Shown piece by piece: positions 1 through 7,719 of a stretch of 64,000 nt of DNA (its first letter is position 1; every line of letters begins with the position of its first letter). A program made the position numbers and the translations under genes. The stretch comes from Planctomycetaceae bacterium. GTDB lineage: Bacteria; Planctomycetota; Planctomycetia; Pirellulales; Pirellulaceae. The notes under the pieces are model-generated. The model saw nothing but the letters and a program-made list of their open reading frames with translations. It did no database searches and was not told the origin of the DNA. The DNA lies in contig JACKHM010000002.1 of the NCBI GenBank assembly GCA_020638995.1, positions 434,001 through 498,000 on the forward strand, read 5' to 3'.

Positions 1-509
1 TGCTGCGACGTCAAAGCACCGACCGTCTCTGCCGTACCGAGCACACTGCGTCCGAGGGGATGGTCACCGAAATGGGCGGCCATACATTTCTCGAAGGCGC
101 CATACGGAGGCTGATCTTCGTACTTGGCAATCTCTTCGATGATCACCTGCTTTTCCATGTCGAAGTCGTCATCCCGCAGCGAGGGTCGCATGATGTCGCT
201 GAGCAAATCGGTCGCTCGCCCTTGGTTTTCCGGGAGCACCCGCGCGTAGTAGACAGTGTGTTCTTCGCTCGTGAACGCGTTTGACTGCGAGCCGATTTCG
301 TCGAGTTCTCGGTTGACATCTTCGGCACTGCGCGTGGGAGTACCTTTGAAAACCATGTGTTCGAGGAAGTGGCTAACTCCCGAAATCGCATCCGTTTCAT
401 CGCGCGAACCGGTGTTCACAAAGTAGCCCAACGCCGTCGAATAGGCCTTGGGGCTGATCTCGGCGATGACTTCCAAGCCGTTGTCGAGTGTTTGCCTACG
501 AAATTCCAC
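1..509 (-). CDS. M16 family zinc metallopeptidase, catalytic subunit (3' part outside window)
   Basis: Reading the minus strand from a GTG at 509 gives about 169 residues running off the left edge. Residues 47-51 are HFLEH, the inverted zinc motif HxxEH of M16 (insulinase / processing-peptidase) enzymes, in the usual context GVSHFLEHMVFKGT. A later acidic stretch (IIEEIAKYED) fits the third zinc ligand region. The start codon lies inside the last codons of the upstream M16 gene (14-nt overlap) and has a GGAG box 7 nt upstream, so the two are translationally coupled. In bacterial two-gene M16B pairs the HxxEH subunit works with a catalytically dead partner, which is what the neighbour looks like. 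The enzyme would degrade peptides; the substrate is unknown. Truncated only by the window edge. Confidence 0.92.
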   Translation of the reverse strand, partial: MEFRRQTLDNGLEVIAEISPKAYSTALGYFVNTGSRDETDAISGVSHFLEHMVFKGTPTRSAEDVNRELDEIGSQSNAFTSEEHTVYYARVLPENQGRATDLLSDIMRPSLRDDDFDMEKQVIIEEIAKYEDQPPYGAFEKCMAAHFGDHPLGRSVLGTAETVGALTSQ

Positions 510-1740
510 GAGGGATCTCCAGCTGGGATGCGCCAAGCGTGACAATGCGAAAGTCGCTTGGTGGATGGTCAACTAAGTATTGATTGATTGTCTGGCAGGT
601 AAGCGCGTCGATCAGGGAACTCAATTCGGCCAGTGTGCGGACGCGATTCAAGTGATACCAATCCCAAGCGATTTGGCTACTCCGCGCGTTGCTCGATTCT
701 TGAGCCATAATCAGCTGGCTCTTGATACGTGCTTTCAATCTTAGAAGCTCTTCCTCACAGACGCCTTCTTTAAGTCGCAACAGTTCGGTGACCAAGACGT
801 CTAGTGTTTCTTGCGCGCGTTCTGTCGTTGTACCGGCATAGGCAACAACAGCGCCTCGATCACGTACCGTCTCGCACGACGCATAGACCGCGTAGCACAG
901 TCCCCGCTTTTCACGAACTTCCATGAATAAACGCGAACTCATTCCTCCGCTTAGCACGCCGACGGCACCGTAAGACTGGAAGTAGTCGTCGTCTGCGTAG
1001 GGCACGCTGGCATATGACACGCCTAGATGCGTCTGGCTGGAATCGTGCTGGATATGAGTGTACGGCTCGACGGGCGCAGCCGTTTCTTCGATGGCGGCAT
1101 CGGTCCCTGTCCAGTCGGCGAACAATTCGCCAACTTGCTCGCAGAGCGAACTCCACTCGATATTGCCTGCCACGCTCAAGATCGCTCCTCGCGGTTGATG
1201 AAATCTTTGAAAGTGGCTACGGATGTCTTTGATCGTAATTGCTTCAATCGCTTCGATATTGCCATAGCTCACGCGACTGTAGGGGTCTGCGTAGCGTCGA
1301 CGACGCAGCTCAGTCATTACCTTGTGAGACAAGTCGTCGTCGTGAGATCGCACCTCTTGAATGCAAACTTGCTGAGCGTCTTCGAATTGGTCTTCGCTCA
1401 AGTGCGGACGTCGCGCGACATCGGCGTAGATCGTCAAGGCTTCATGCAGTCGTTCGGCGGGCATCGATCCACCGTAAGAGGTGAAAGCGTTGGAAACGGA
1501 GCCGGAGCTATCCACTCCCAAGAGTTCGAGGTCTTCGATGAATTGACGACTGGAGCGACTGCCGCAGCCCCGCTGGGTCATTTCGCAAACGAAATTGCTT
1601 AGGCCAGCGAGCTTCTGGGGGTCGCGATCTGCGCCGGCAGGGATCAGTAGCGTGAAGGCGGCAGACTCCAGCCAATCCATCGGCTCGGCCAATAAAGTCA
1701 ATCCGTTTTCGAACTGCTGCGAATGAACTTGGTTCGCCAC
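496..1740 (-). CDS. M16 family peptidase-like protein, non-catalytic partner subunit
   Basis: A 414-residue protein with the two-domain M16 fold pattern. At the place of HxxEH it has N49-F-V-C52-E53, so the zinc ligands and the catalytic glutamate are missing and it should not hydrolyse peptides itself. It keeps the C-terminal R/Y substrate-binding signature (REKRGLCYAVYA, about residues 276-287), which M16B heterodimers use from the inactive subunit to hold the peptide. It is followed with a 14-nt overlap by the HxxEH-containing gene, giving an inactive/active pair. No signal peptide is visible, so a cytoplasmic location is likely. The family call is secure; the pairing is inference from order and from known M16B heterodimers. 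Confidence 0.92.
   Translation of the reverse strand: MANQVHSQQFENGLTLLAEPMDWLESAAFTLLIPAGADRDPQKLAGLSNFVCEMTQRGCGSRSSRQFIEDLELLGVDSSGSVSNAFTSYGGSMPAERLHEALTIYADVARRPHLSEDQFEDAQQVCIQEVRSHDDDLSHKVMTELRRRRYADPYSRVSYGNIEAIEAITIKDIRSHFQRFHQPRGAILSVAGNIEWSSLCEQVGELFADWTGTDAAIEETAAPVEPYTHIQHDSSQTHLGVSYASVPYADDDYFQSYGAVGVLSGGMSSRLFMEVREKRGLCYAVYASCETVRDRGAVVAYAGTTTERAQETLDVLVTELLRLKEGVCEEELLRLKARIKSQLIMAQESSNARSSQIAWDWYHLNRVRTLAELSSLIDALTCQTINQYLVDHPPSDFRIVTLGASQLEIPRGIS
517..520 (-). promoter_or_regulatory. Ribosome binding site deciding a GTG start
   Basis: GGAG on the minus strand, 7 nt before the GTG at 509. It sits inside the 3' end of the upstream M16 gene and supports the overlapping GTG start of the catalytic M16 subunit. 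Confidence 0.6.
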
Positions 1741-1882
1741 TGAGCTATCCTGTCGGGCACTGGGCCAGTTGAAAGTCGCGTCGATTTAAACTGGGCTGAA
1801 CCGGAACGAAGCCCGCAGCCCGTATGACCACTCTGAGAGTTGGATTCTGCGCAATTCAGAAACGAAGAGCCTAGTCTTTGAA

Positions 1883-2437
1883 TCACGCGTAGGCAACGTC
1901 GGCTGCCTTATACACCGTCTTCACTCGGCGAAATCCGAGGCGGTGGTAAAGTTTGACGGCTCCGGTGTTCTGAGCTGTGACCTCCAGGTAGGCCTTACCC
2001 AACCCGACTTCCCGAAACCCGAGCAATGCACGATGTAGGAGATGTGTGCCCAGTCCATGTCCCCGATGAGGCACCGTAATGCCAAGGTTCTGAATCGCTC
2101 CAAACTCGGAGTCTCGAACACCTTGCACTGTGCCACAGTAATCAAGGCCATCGGGCCCGCGGTCGTGCGTTAGCAGCCAAGTCGCTTCGTGTAGAAACCC
2201 GTCACGCCGTGCGATTTCTCGCATCAGCCGAACACAACCTTCCAACTCGCCCAGGCATGGAAACACGTTTGCGTCGATCTCATAACAAAAGCTGTGAAAC
2301 TTGGCTTCGGCATGTGCGTCGATTAGCCCGGAAGTCCAGCTCACAAGTTGATATTCAGGAGGCAGACGTGGCGGTGTGAATAATGGTGACCGCAGATCTA
2401 TCTCCATCCGAAACCGTCTGAAGTAGGTCATGCCCAT
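1883..2437 (-). CDS. GNAT family N-acetyltransferase
   Basis: The C-terminal half carries the acetyl-CoA binding loop RGHGLG within VPHRGHGLGTHLL and the usual GNAT ending (NTGAVKLYHRLGF). I chose the ATG at 2437 (184 residues), because the segment FRRFRMEIDL just after it looks like the natural N-terminus; a second ATG is two codons on (2431). The frame stays open upstream to a TTG at 2521, but no good ribosome site precedes either start. It would transfer an acetyl group from acetyl-CoA to an unknown amine. It stands alone between the M16 pair and the divergent metal transporter operon. Confidence 0.82.
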   Translation of the reverse strand: MGMTYFRRFRMEIDLRSPLFTPPRLPPEYQLVSWTSGLIDAHAEAKFHSFCYEIDANVFPCLGELEGCVRLMREIARRDGFLHEATWLLTHDRGPDGLDYCGTVQGVRDSEFGAIQNLGITVPHRGHGLGTHLLHRALLGFREVGLGKAYLEVTAQNTGAVKLYHRLGFRRVKTVYKAADVAYA

Positions 2438-2715
2438 TTCGCACCGAAACGTGGGGTCACCAGGAGACCAAATGGTCTCAAAATTTCCATGTATCGTATC
2501 GCTGCCTTCGGAAGCGGTCAATTATTTAGGCAGCTTCAACCTCGCAATCGTCGCCGGACGACACTTCAGCCGTAAGACGATTCATCGACAAAATATGAGG
2601 TGAAGTAGCGACCTTTAGACGAGCTCCGAAGAAGTTGTACATCAGGTACAACGCGACGTCCGCGTGGGGTGCAATGGGAAGCGACCGTTGACAGTTTTGG
2701 GAAGTCAAAATATAG

Positions 2716-2734
2716 TATTCGCACATACGAAATA
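2716..2734. promoter_or_regulatory. Candidate operator upstream of the metal ABC operon
   Basis: An imperfect inverted repeat, TATTCG - 6 nt - CGAAATA, lies in the AT-rich stretch about 40-58 nt before the GTG start of the metal-binding lipoprotein gene. Its place and symmetry fit an operator for a metal regulator such as a DtxR/MntR- or Fur-type protein. It does not match a consensus I can name, so the role is inference only. Confidence 0.3.
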
Positions 2735-2762
2735 TTTGATTCAGTCCTAAGTTGTTATCAAT

Positions 2763-2767
2763 AGGAG
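2763..2767 (+). promoter_or_regulatory. Ribosome binding site for the metal-binding lipoprotein
   Basis: AGGAG, 6 nt before the GTG at 2774. It decides for this GTG as the start; the lipoprotein signal begins directly after it. Confidence 0.65.
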
Positions 2768-2773
2768 CTTTGC

Positions 2774-3784
2774 GTGCCAGCTCGTCGGCTTGCTTGGTGG
2801 TTGGGATTACTTGTGGTGATCGGTTGCGGTCGGTTGGATCGGGCGGGACAGGTCTCTAATACCACCGCGTCCTCGCGCACCTCGCAAGAAGAAGCTAGAG
2901 GCTATCCCTACAAGATCGTGACGACGTGCGGGATGGTAACGGACATCGTCCGGCAAATCGCGGGTGATAAGGCGGAGGTTACGGGGCTCATGGGTGAAGG
3001 GGTTGATCCGCATCTCTATAAGCCGACACGAAACGACGTCCGCGAGCTGATGGCGGCCGATGTGGTCTTCTATTCCGGCCTGATGCTCGAGGGTCGGATG
3101 GGCGACAACTTCACCAGCTTGGCCCGCGGCGGAAAACCGGTATACCCGATCACCGAGGAAATCGATCCCGACTACCTACGCGAGCCTCCTGAGTTCGCAG
3201 GGCACTACGATCCACACGTATGGATGGACGTCAGAGCTTGGAGTGAATGCGTGTCGCTCGTCGCCAAGGTACTCGGAGAATACGACATTGCGAACGCAGA
3301 CTTCTATCTCATCAACGCCGCTCGCTATCAACAGGAATTGTCGAAGCTTCACGAGTACGCCAAACAAGCAATTGCCACGATCCCTGAGGATCGTCGTGTT
3401 TTGATCACGGCCCACGACGCATTTGGCTATTTTGCGAGGGCTTACGCTCTTGAAGTTCGATCGGTTCAAGGGTTGAGCACGGAATCAGAAGCCAGTGTCC
3501 AGGACATCAACAACCTGGTCAACTTCATCGTCGAAAATAAGATTCCTGCGATCTTCGTCGAGTCGAGTGTCTCGGAGAAAAACGTACGGGCCATCATCGA
3601 GGGTGCGGCTCAACAAGGCTGGAAGGTCTCGATCGGTGGTGAATTATTTTCGGACGCAATGGGCAAGCCGGGTACGTACGAAGGAACGTACGTTGGGATG
3701 ATCGACCACAACGTGACAATCATCACTCAAGCACTGGGCGGCGAGGCCCCGAAATTGGGTCTAAACGGAAAGCTCCAGCCATGA
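2774..3784 (+). CDS. Metal-ion ABC transporter substrate-binding lipoprotein (TroA/ZnuA-like cluster A-I)
   Basis: A 336-residue protein that captures Zn2+ or Mn2+ outside the inner membrane and hands it to the permeases. An N-terminal hydrophobic run ending in the lipobox VIGC (Cys18) marks a lipoprotein. The four metal ligands can be placed as His80 (GVDPHLYKP), His148 (DPHVW), His214 (TAHDAFGYF) and Asp311 (GMIDHN). Three histidines plus an aspartate is the TroA-type set; the Glu at position three typical of PsaA/MntC is absent, as is the His-rich loop of classic ZnuA. First gene of a four-gene operon; its TGA overlaps the next ATG by 4 nt. Metal choice between Zn and Mn cannot be settled by sequence. 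Confidence 0.93.
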   Translation: MPARRLAWWLGLLVVIGCGRLDRAGQVSNTTASSRTSQEEARGYPYKIVTTCGMVTDIVRQIAGDKAEVTGLMGEGVDPHLYKPTRNDVRELMAADVVFYSGLMLEGRMGDNFTSLARGGKPVYPITEEIDPDYLREPPEFAGHYDPHVWMDVRAWSECVSLVAKVLGEYDIANADFYLINAARYQQELSKLHEYAKQAIATIPEDRRVLITAHDAFGYFARAYALEVRSVQGLSTESEASVQDINNLVNFIVENKIPAIFVESSVSEKNVRAIIEGAAQQGWKVSIGGELFSDAMGKPGTYEGTYVGMIDHNVTIITQALGGEAPKLGLNGKLQP

Positions 3785-4602
3785 TTCGCTCGGTCCTCAA
3801 ACAGCCATCAAGGTCCAAGATCGAGAACGAGCACCCTGCGTCGGCGCCGTTGTCGATTCACGATATGACTGTCGCTTATCACCGCAAGCCGGTCATCTGG
3901 GACATCGACTACACTGCACCGATCGGAAAACTGGTGGCGATTGTTGGCCCCAATGGAGCGGGAAAGAGTACGTTGATCAGCGCAGTGCTGGACCTTGTTC
4001 CCAAGGCGTCAGGCGAAGTACGCGTCTTTGGTGAAGAGTATCGCAAGGTCCGCGATCGAGTTGGCTATGTGCCGCAGCGGGAGAGTGTTGACTGGGATTT
4101 TCCCGTCAATGCATTAAACGTCGTCGCGATGGGACTCTATCGAAAGATCGGCTGGTGCTTGCCGGTGACACGACGCCATCGACAGACAGCCATGGAAGCG
4201 TTAGATCGCGTTGGCATGGCTGACTATGCAAAACGTCAAATTAGCCAGCTTTCCGGTGGCCAACAGCAGCGAGTCTTTCTCGCCCGGGCACTCGTCCAAG
4301 ATGCAGACCTGTATTTGATGGATGAACCGTTTGCGGGTGTTGATGCGTCGACCGAGCGAGCCATTGTCGCGATTTTGCGCGAGTTGCGAGAACGCGGTAA
4401 GACGACGCTCGTCGTACACCACGACTTGCAAACAGTGACCGAGTATTTCGATCATGTCTTGTTGTTGAATATGCGGCTTGTGGCGACCGGCCCAACCAGC
4501 GAAGTCTTCACGCACGAAAACCTCCGCAAGACGTACGGCGGCAAGCTGGCATTGCTCGATCAGGTCGGCCACAAGATGACGATGGGCGAGAGTGGTCGAT
4601 GA
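3781..4602 (+). CDS. Metal-ion ABC transporter ATP-binding protein
   Basis: A 273-residue ABC ATPase that powers the Zn/Mn importer from the cytoplasmic side. Walker A is GPNGAGKST (56-64), the signature LSGGQ is at 157-161, Walker B with the catalytic glutamate is LYLMDE (177-182), and an H-loop histidine lies in VVHHDL. It starts with ATG overlapping the stop of the binding-protein gene (ATGA) and ends with the same kind of overlap with the first permease gene. A roughly 25-residue N-terminal extension precedes the ABC core. Confidence 0.95.
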   Translation: MIRSVLKQPSRSKIENEHPASAPLSIHDMTVAYHRKPVIWDIDYTAPIGKLVAIVGPNGAGKSTLISAVLDLVPKASGEVRVFGEEYRKVRDRVGYVPQRESVDWDFPVNALNVVAMGLYRKIGWCLPVTRRHRQTAMEALDRVGMADYAKRQISQLSGGQQQRVFLARALVQDADLYLMDEPFAGVDASTERAIVAILRELRERGKTTLVVHHDLQTVTEYFDHVLLLNMRLVATGPTSEVFTHENLRKTYGGKLALLDQVGHKMTMGESGR

Positions 4603-6134
4603 ACTCGGTTCCTCTACGAATCGTCTTCGTTGCTATGATCTTGGCGGTTTGGTTGGGGCAACACCAGCATTTGCTCGCCGCTGCTCAGCGCCACCCCAAC
4701 GAAGTCCGTTCTGCACCGAGGTCGCTCGCTCGCGATCGGTTGGAATGGCCTACTGCCGATGATGTTAAGCGAACGCTCCTGCTGAGCGACTACAACACGC
4801 GCATCGTTGCCATCGGCACAACGATGCTAGGAGTAGCGGCCGCCATCGTTGGAGTCTTCATGCTGTTGCGGCGGCGATCATTGCTGGGTGATGTCGTAAG
4901 TCACTCGACACTGCCGGGAATCGCTATCGCATTTTTGGTGATGGAAACGATGAAGCCCGGGGGGGGCAAATGGTTGCCCGGATTGTTAACTGGGGCATTA
5001 ATTGCAGGGCTCGCCGGCATCCTCTGCACGAAACTGATCCTTCGTTACACGCGAATTAAGGAAGACGCCGCGCTCGCGATCGTCTTGAGCGTGTTCTTTG
5101 GAGCAGGCATGTCGCTTTTCAAAGCGGTTCAATACATCCCTAGCGGCAGCCAAGCCGGCCTGAATCATTTCATTCTCGGCAAAGCTGCATCGATGGTCGC
5201 CGCCGACGTGTGGGTGATCGGGGAAGTGTCACTCGGCATCGTGGTCATCATTGGTCTTCTGTTTAAAGAGTTCTCGCTGCTCAGCTTCGACGATAAGTTT
5301 GCTGCGTCGCAGGGTTGGCCCGTATTCCGGCTTGATCTGTTGCTGATGCTGCTCGTTGCCGGAGTGACGGTAATCGGCCTACAGAGCGTTGGTTTGCTGT
5401 TGGTCGTCGCCATGCTGATCACCCCCGCTGCCGCAGCGAGATTCTGGTCAGATCGACTTGGGCGAACAACCTTGGTCGCGGCGATACTGGGAGGCGGTGG
5501 GGCGTTTAGTGGAGTGTTGATCAGCGCGATGTACCCGCGGCTGGCCGCCGGCCCGGTGATTGTGCTGACCGGCGTGCTGTTCTTCGTAGTCAGCATGATG
5601 TTTGGCACGCGACGAGGCGCGATCATCCGTTTCATGACACACCGACAACTCAAAGCCGCGGTGGGCCGCCAGCACATTCTACGAGCGCTATTCGAGTTCC
5701 TTGAGCCTCGGTGTAACCCCGAATTACCAACGAGCGCTCAACTCGTCGAACACATCGTTACGGCCGACGACTTGCAACCCATGCGATCGTGGACTGGGAA
5801 GCGACTCCGTCATTTGCTACGAATTGCTGAGTCGTCGAACTTTATCACAGCCGTTCGCGAAGGCGGATATCGATTAACGACGCGCGGGGCCGAGTTGGCA
5901 CATCGTGTTGTTCGCAACCATCGCCTTTGGGAGTTGTATCTGATTGAATATGCCGATATTGCGCCGAGCCACGTAGACCGAGATGCCGATGACATCGAGC
6001 ATCTGTTGGGACCCGACGTCGTTGAATCCCTGGAGCGATTGCTGTCAGAGCGTTACCCGCACATGACGGTGCCGCCAAGTCCCCACTTGATTGATGCCAA
6101 TTCTGACACCGCCAAACGACCGAGCGTTTCATGA
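4599..6134 (+). CDS. Metal-ion ABC permease fused to a DtxR/MntR-like regulator domain (first copy)
   Basis: A 511-residue fusion. Residues 1-30 resemble a signal or extra hydrophobic segment. Residues about 62-340 form the ABC-3 permease with several membrane segments (for example around 67-90, 127-148, 244-277, 292-333). Residues about 356-437 look like a winged helix (RLRHLLRIAES, GGYRLTTRGAELA), and 438-490 like the DtxR/MntR metal-binding and dimerisation domain: His441 and Glu445 in HRLWE, then Asp464, Glu467 and His468 in DDIEHLL. Asp464 sits where MntR has Glu99 and DtxR has Cys102. The same domain order is known from chlamydial YtgC-YtgR, where the repressor part is released by cleavage; whether that happens here is unknown. 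ATGA overlaps at both ends place it firmly in the operon. Confidence 0.93.
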   Translation: MNSVPLRIVFVAMILAVWLGQHQHLLAAAQRHPNEVRSAPRSLARDRLEWPTADDVKRTLLLSDYNTRIVAIGTTMLGVAAAIVGVFMLLRRRSLLGDVVSHSTLPGIAIAFLVMETMKPGGGKWLPGLLTGALIAGLAGILCTKLILRYTRIKEDAALAIVLSVFFGAGMSLFKAVQYIPSGSQAGLNHFILGKAASMVAADVWVIGEVSLGIVVIIGLLFKEFSLLSFDDKFAASQGWPVFRLDLLLMLLVAGVTVIGLQSVGLLLVVAMLITPAAAARFWSDRLGRTTLVAAILGGGGAFSGVLISAMYPRLAAGPVIVLTGVLFFVVSMMFGTRRGAIIRFMTHRQLKAAVGRQHILRALFEFLEPRCNPELPTSAQLVEHIVTADDLQPMRSWTGKRLRHLLRIAESSNFITAVREGGYRLTTRGAELAHRVVRNHRLWELYLIEYADIAPSHVDRDADDIEHLLGPDVVESLERLLSERYPHMTVPPSPHLIDANSDTAKRPSVS

Positions 6135-7627
6135 ACCGCATCGATACCATCGAATCGCATGAACGCCGCTCGCGACTTGGGATGTCGCAAGTCGTCGTTA
6201 TCGGACTCGGCGCCATCCTGACATTTCTACTGTACCAGTTGACTCGCAGGATCATGATAGGCGCAGGATGGGATACGTACGACACGTGGACTGTGATCAC
6301 CGCGTCTCTCGCGGCGATGGCGTGTGCGCTCCCGGGGGTTTTTCTCGTCATTCGTCGGCAGAGCATGATGGGCGACGCCCTAGCCCATACGACCCTACCC
6401 GGAATCGTTGTCGCTTTCCTCCTCACCCACTGGCTGCATCAATCCGGTTGGATCTCTTCGGCCACATACGATTCGTGGCGACATGCGGCTATGTTTGTGG
6501 GAGCCTTGTTAATCGGCATTCTGTCTGCTGTGCTCACCGAATGGGTCCAGAAGTTGGGCCGCGTCGAAGCCAGCGCGGCGTTGGGCGTTGTCTTCACGAC
6601 GCTGTTTGCGATCGGACTGCTATTGATCCGTCTGCGTGCCGATCAAGTTCATATCGATCCGGACTGCGTTTTGTACGGAATTATTGAAACTACGGTTATG
6701 GATACCGTAGGAGATTCCAACGTACCGCGAGCGGCTGTTGCCAACGGCGCAGTTCTCTTGATCAACGCGCTGCTCGTGAGCTTGTTCTTCAAAGAGTTAA
6801 GGATCAGCGCCTTTGATGCTGCGATCGCGACGACGATGGGAATAAACGCTACCGTGATGCATTACGCGCTGATGGCCGTTACCGCCGCAACTCTCGTATC
6901 TGCGTTCGAAAGCGTTGGGAGTATTCTGGTTATTGCCATGTTGATTGCGCCAGCGGCGACCGCCCATCTGTTGACGGATCGGTTGGACTTCCTCATCGGA
7001 CTCAGTCTGGTAGTCGCCGCGATAAGTGCATTTTTGGGGCATTTGCTCGCGATTACCTTACCAGCGGTCGTATTTGCATCGCTTGGCTACCCTGAGGTTC
7101 TCGATACGAACACCGCCGGAATGATGGCCGTTGCAGCGGGTGGCCTGTTTGTATTGGCGGCGCTGTTTGGACCACGTTACGGTGTCGTCAGCAAGTTGCT
7201 GAATCAGGCTCGGCTCGCTCGCTCGATCATCGCAGAAGATGTTCTCGGAGTTCTGTACCGTTTGGAAGAAGAATCGGGCGTGGGAGCTTTGACGCTCGAT
7301 CGACTGACTGCGATGATCGGCACTTCAACGTGGTCCACGCGCATCGCTCTTCGTATACTCATCGCCAGCGGCGATATATCCAAACGCGGCGAATCCTATG
7401 AGCTAACGGCAGGTGGGCGGGAAAGGGCTAAGCATCTGGTGCGGGCGCATCGCCTATGGGAAAGCTATATGGCTAAGCACTTCGACTTGCCAACTGACCA
7501 TCTTCACGAGTCGGCCGCGCGGGTGGAACACTTTTTAGGTGCCGATTTGCGTGAAGAACTGGCGGCGGAACTCAAAGATACTGTCGAAGATCCTCACGGT
7601 CGCGAGATCCCACCCGAACAGAGTTGA
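6131..7627 (+). CDS. Metal-ion ABC permease fused to a DtxR/MntR-like regulator domain (second copy)
   Basis: A 498-residue protein with the same design as the preceding gene but clearly diverged. Residues about 18-350 are the ABC-3 permease. Residues about 366-438 match the DtxR winged helix closely (EDVLGVLYRLEEE, then YELTAGGRERAKHLV). The metal domain follows with His440 and Glu444 (HRLWE), His459, Glu466 and His467 (RVEHFLG) and a DtxR-like tail (EDPHGREIP). The DtxR Cys102 / MntR Glu99 position is Ala463, so the primary metal site seems incomplete while the ancillary site (His440, Glu444, His459) is intact. TroC/TroD-type importers use two permeases; having a regulator module on both is unusual. 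Last gene of the operon. Confidence 0.93.
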   Translation: MNRIDTIESHERRSRLGMSQVVVIGLGAILTFLLYQLTRRIMIGAGWDTYDTWTVITASLAAMACALPGVFLVIRRQSMMGDALAHTTLPGIVVAFLLTHWLHQSGWISSATYDSWRHAAMFVGALLIGILSAVLTEWVQKLGRVEASAALGVVFTTLFAIGLLLIRLRADQVHIDPDCVLYGIIETTVMDTVGDSNVPRAAVANGAVLLINALLVSLFFKELRISAFDAAIATTMGINATVMHYALMAVTAATLVSAFESVGSILVIAMLIAPAATAHLLTDRLDFLIGLSLVVAAISAFLGHLLAITLPAVVFASLGYPEVLDTNTAGMMAVAAGGLFVLAALFGPRYGVVSKLLNQARLARSIIAEDVLGVLYRLEEESGVGALTLDRLTAMIGTSTWSTRIALRILIASGDISKRGESYELTAGGRERAKHLVRAHRLWESYMAKHFDLPTDHLHESAARVEHFLGADLREELAAELKDTVEDPHGREIPPEQS

Positions 7628-7634
7628 TCTGTTC
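7616..7634 (+). terminator. Weak hairpin at the end of the metal operon
   Basis: GAACAGA and TCTGTTC form a 7-bp stem with a 5-nt loop across the stop codon of the second permease. No T-run follows, so intrinsic termination is uncertain. The DUF1501 gene converges from the other side about 90 nt away. Confidence 0.25.
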
Positions 7635-7719
7635 ATTCCACTAACGCTACTCACTGTGGACCGCTCACACCGCCACCTGACAGCTTACAAATCTACCAGC
7701 ACCGAAGATTGCTCCGGGA

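Noticed and set aside
2526..2726. A 66-codon minus-strand frame between the acetyltransferase and the metal operon
   Set aside because: It begins with ATG but has no ribosome site, no recognisable family, and covers the likely regulatory region of the divergent operon. It could be a small gene, but nothing supports that.
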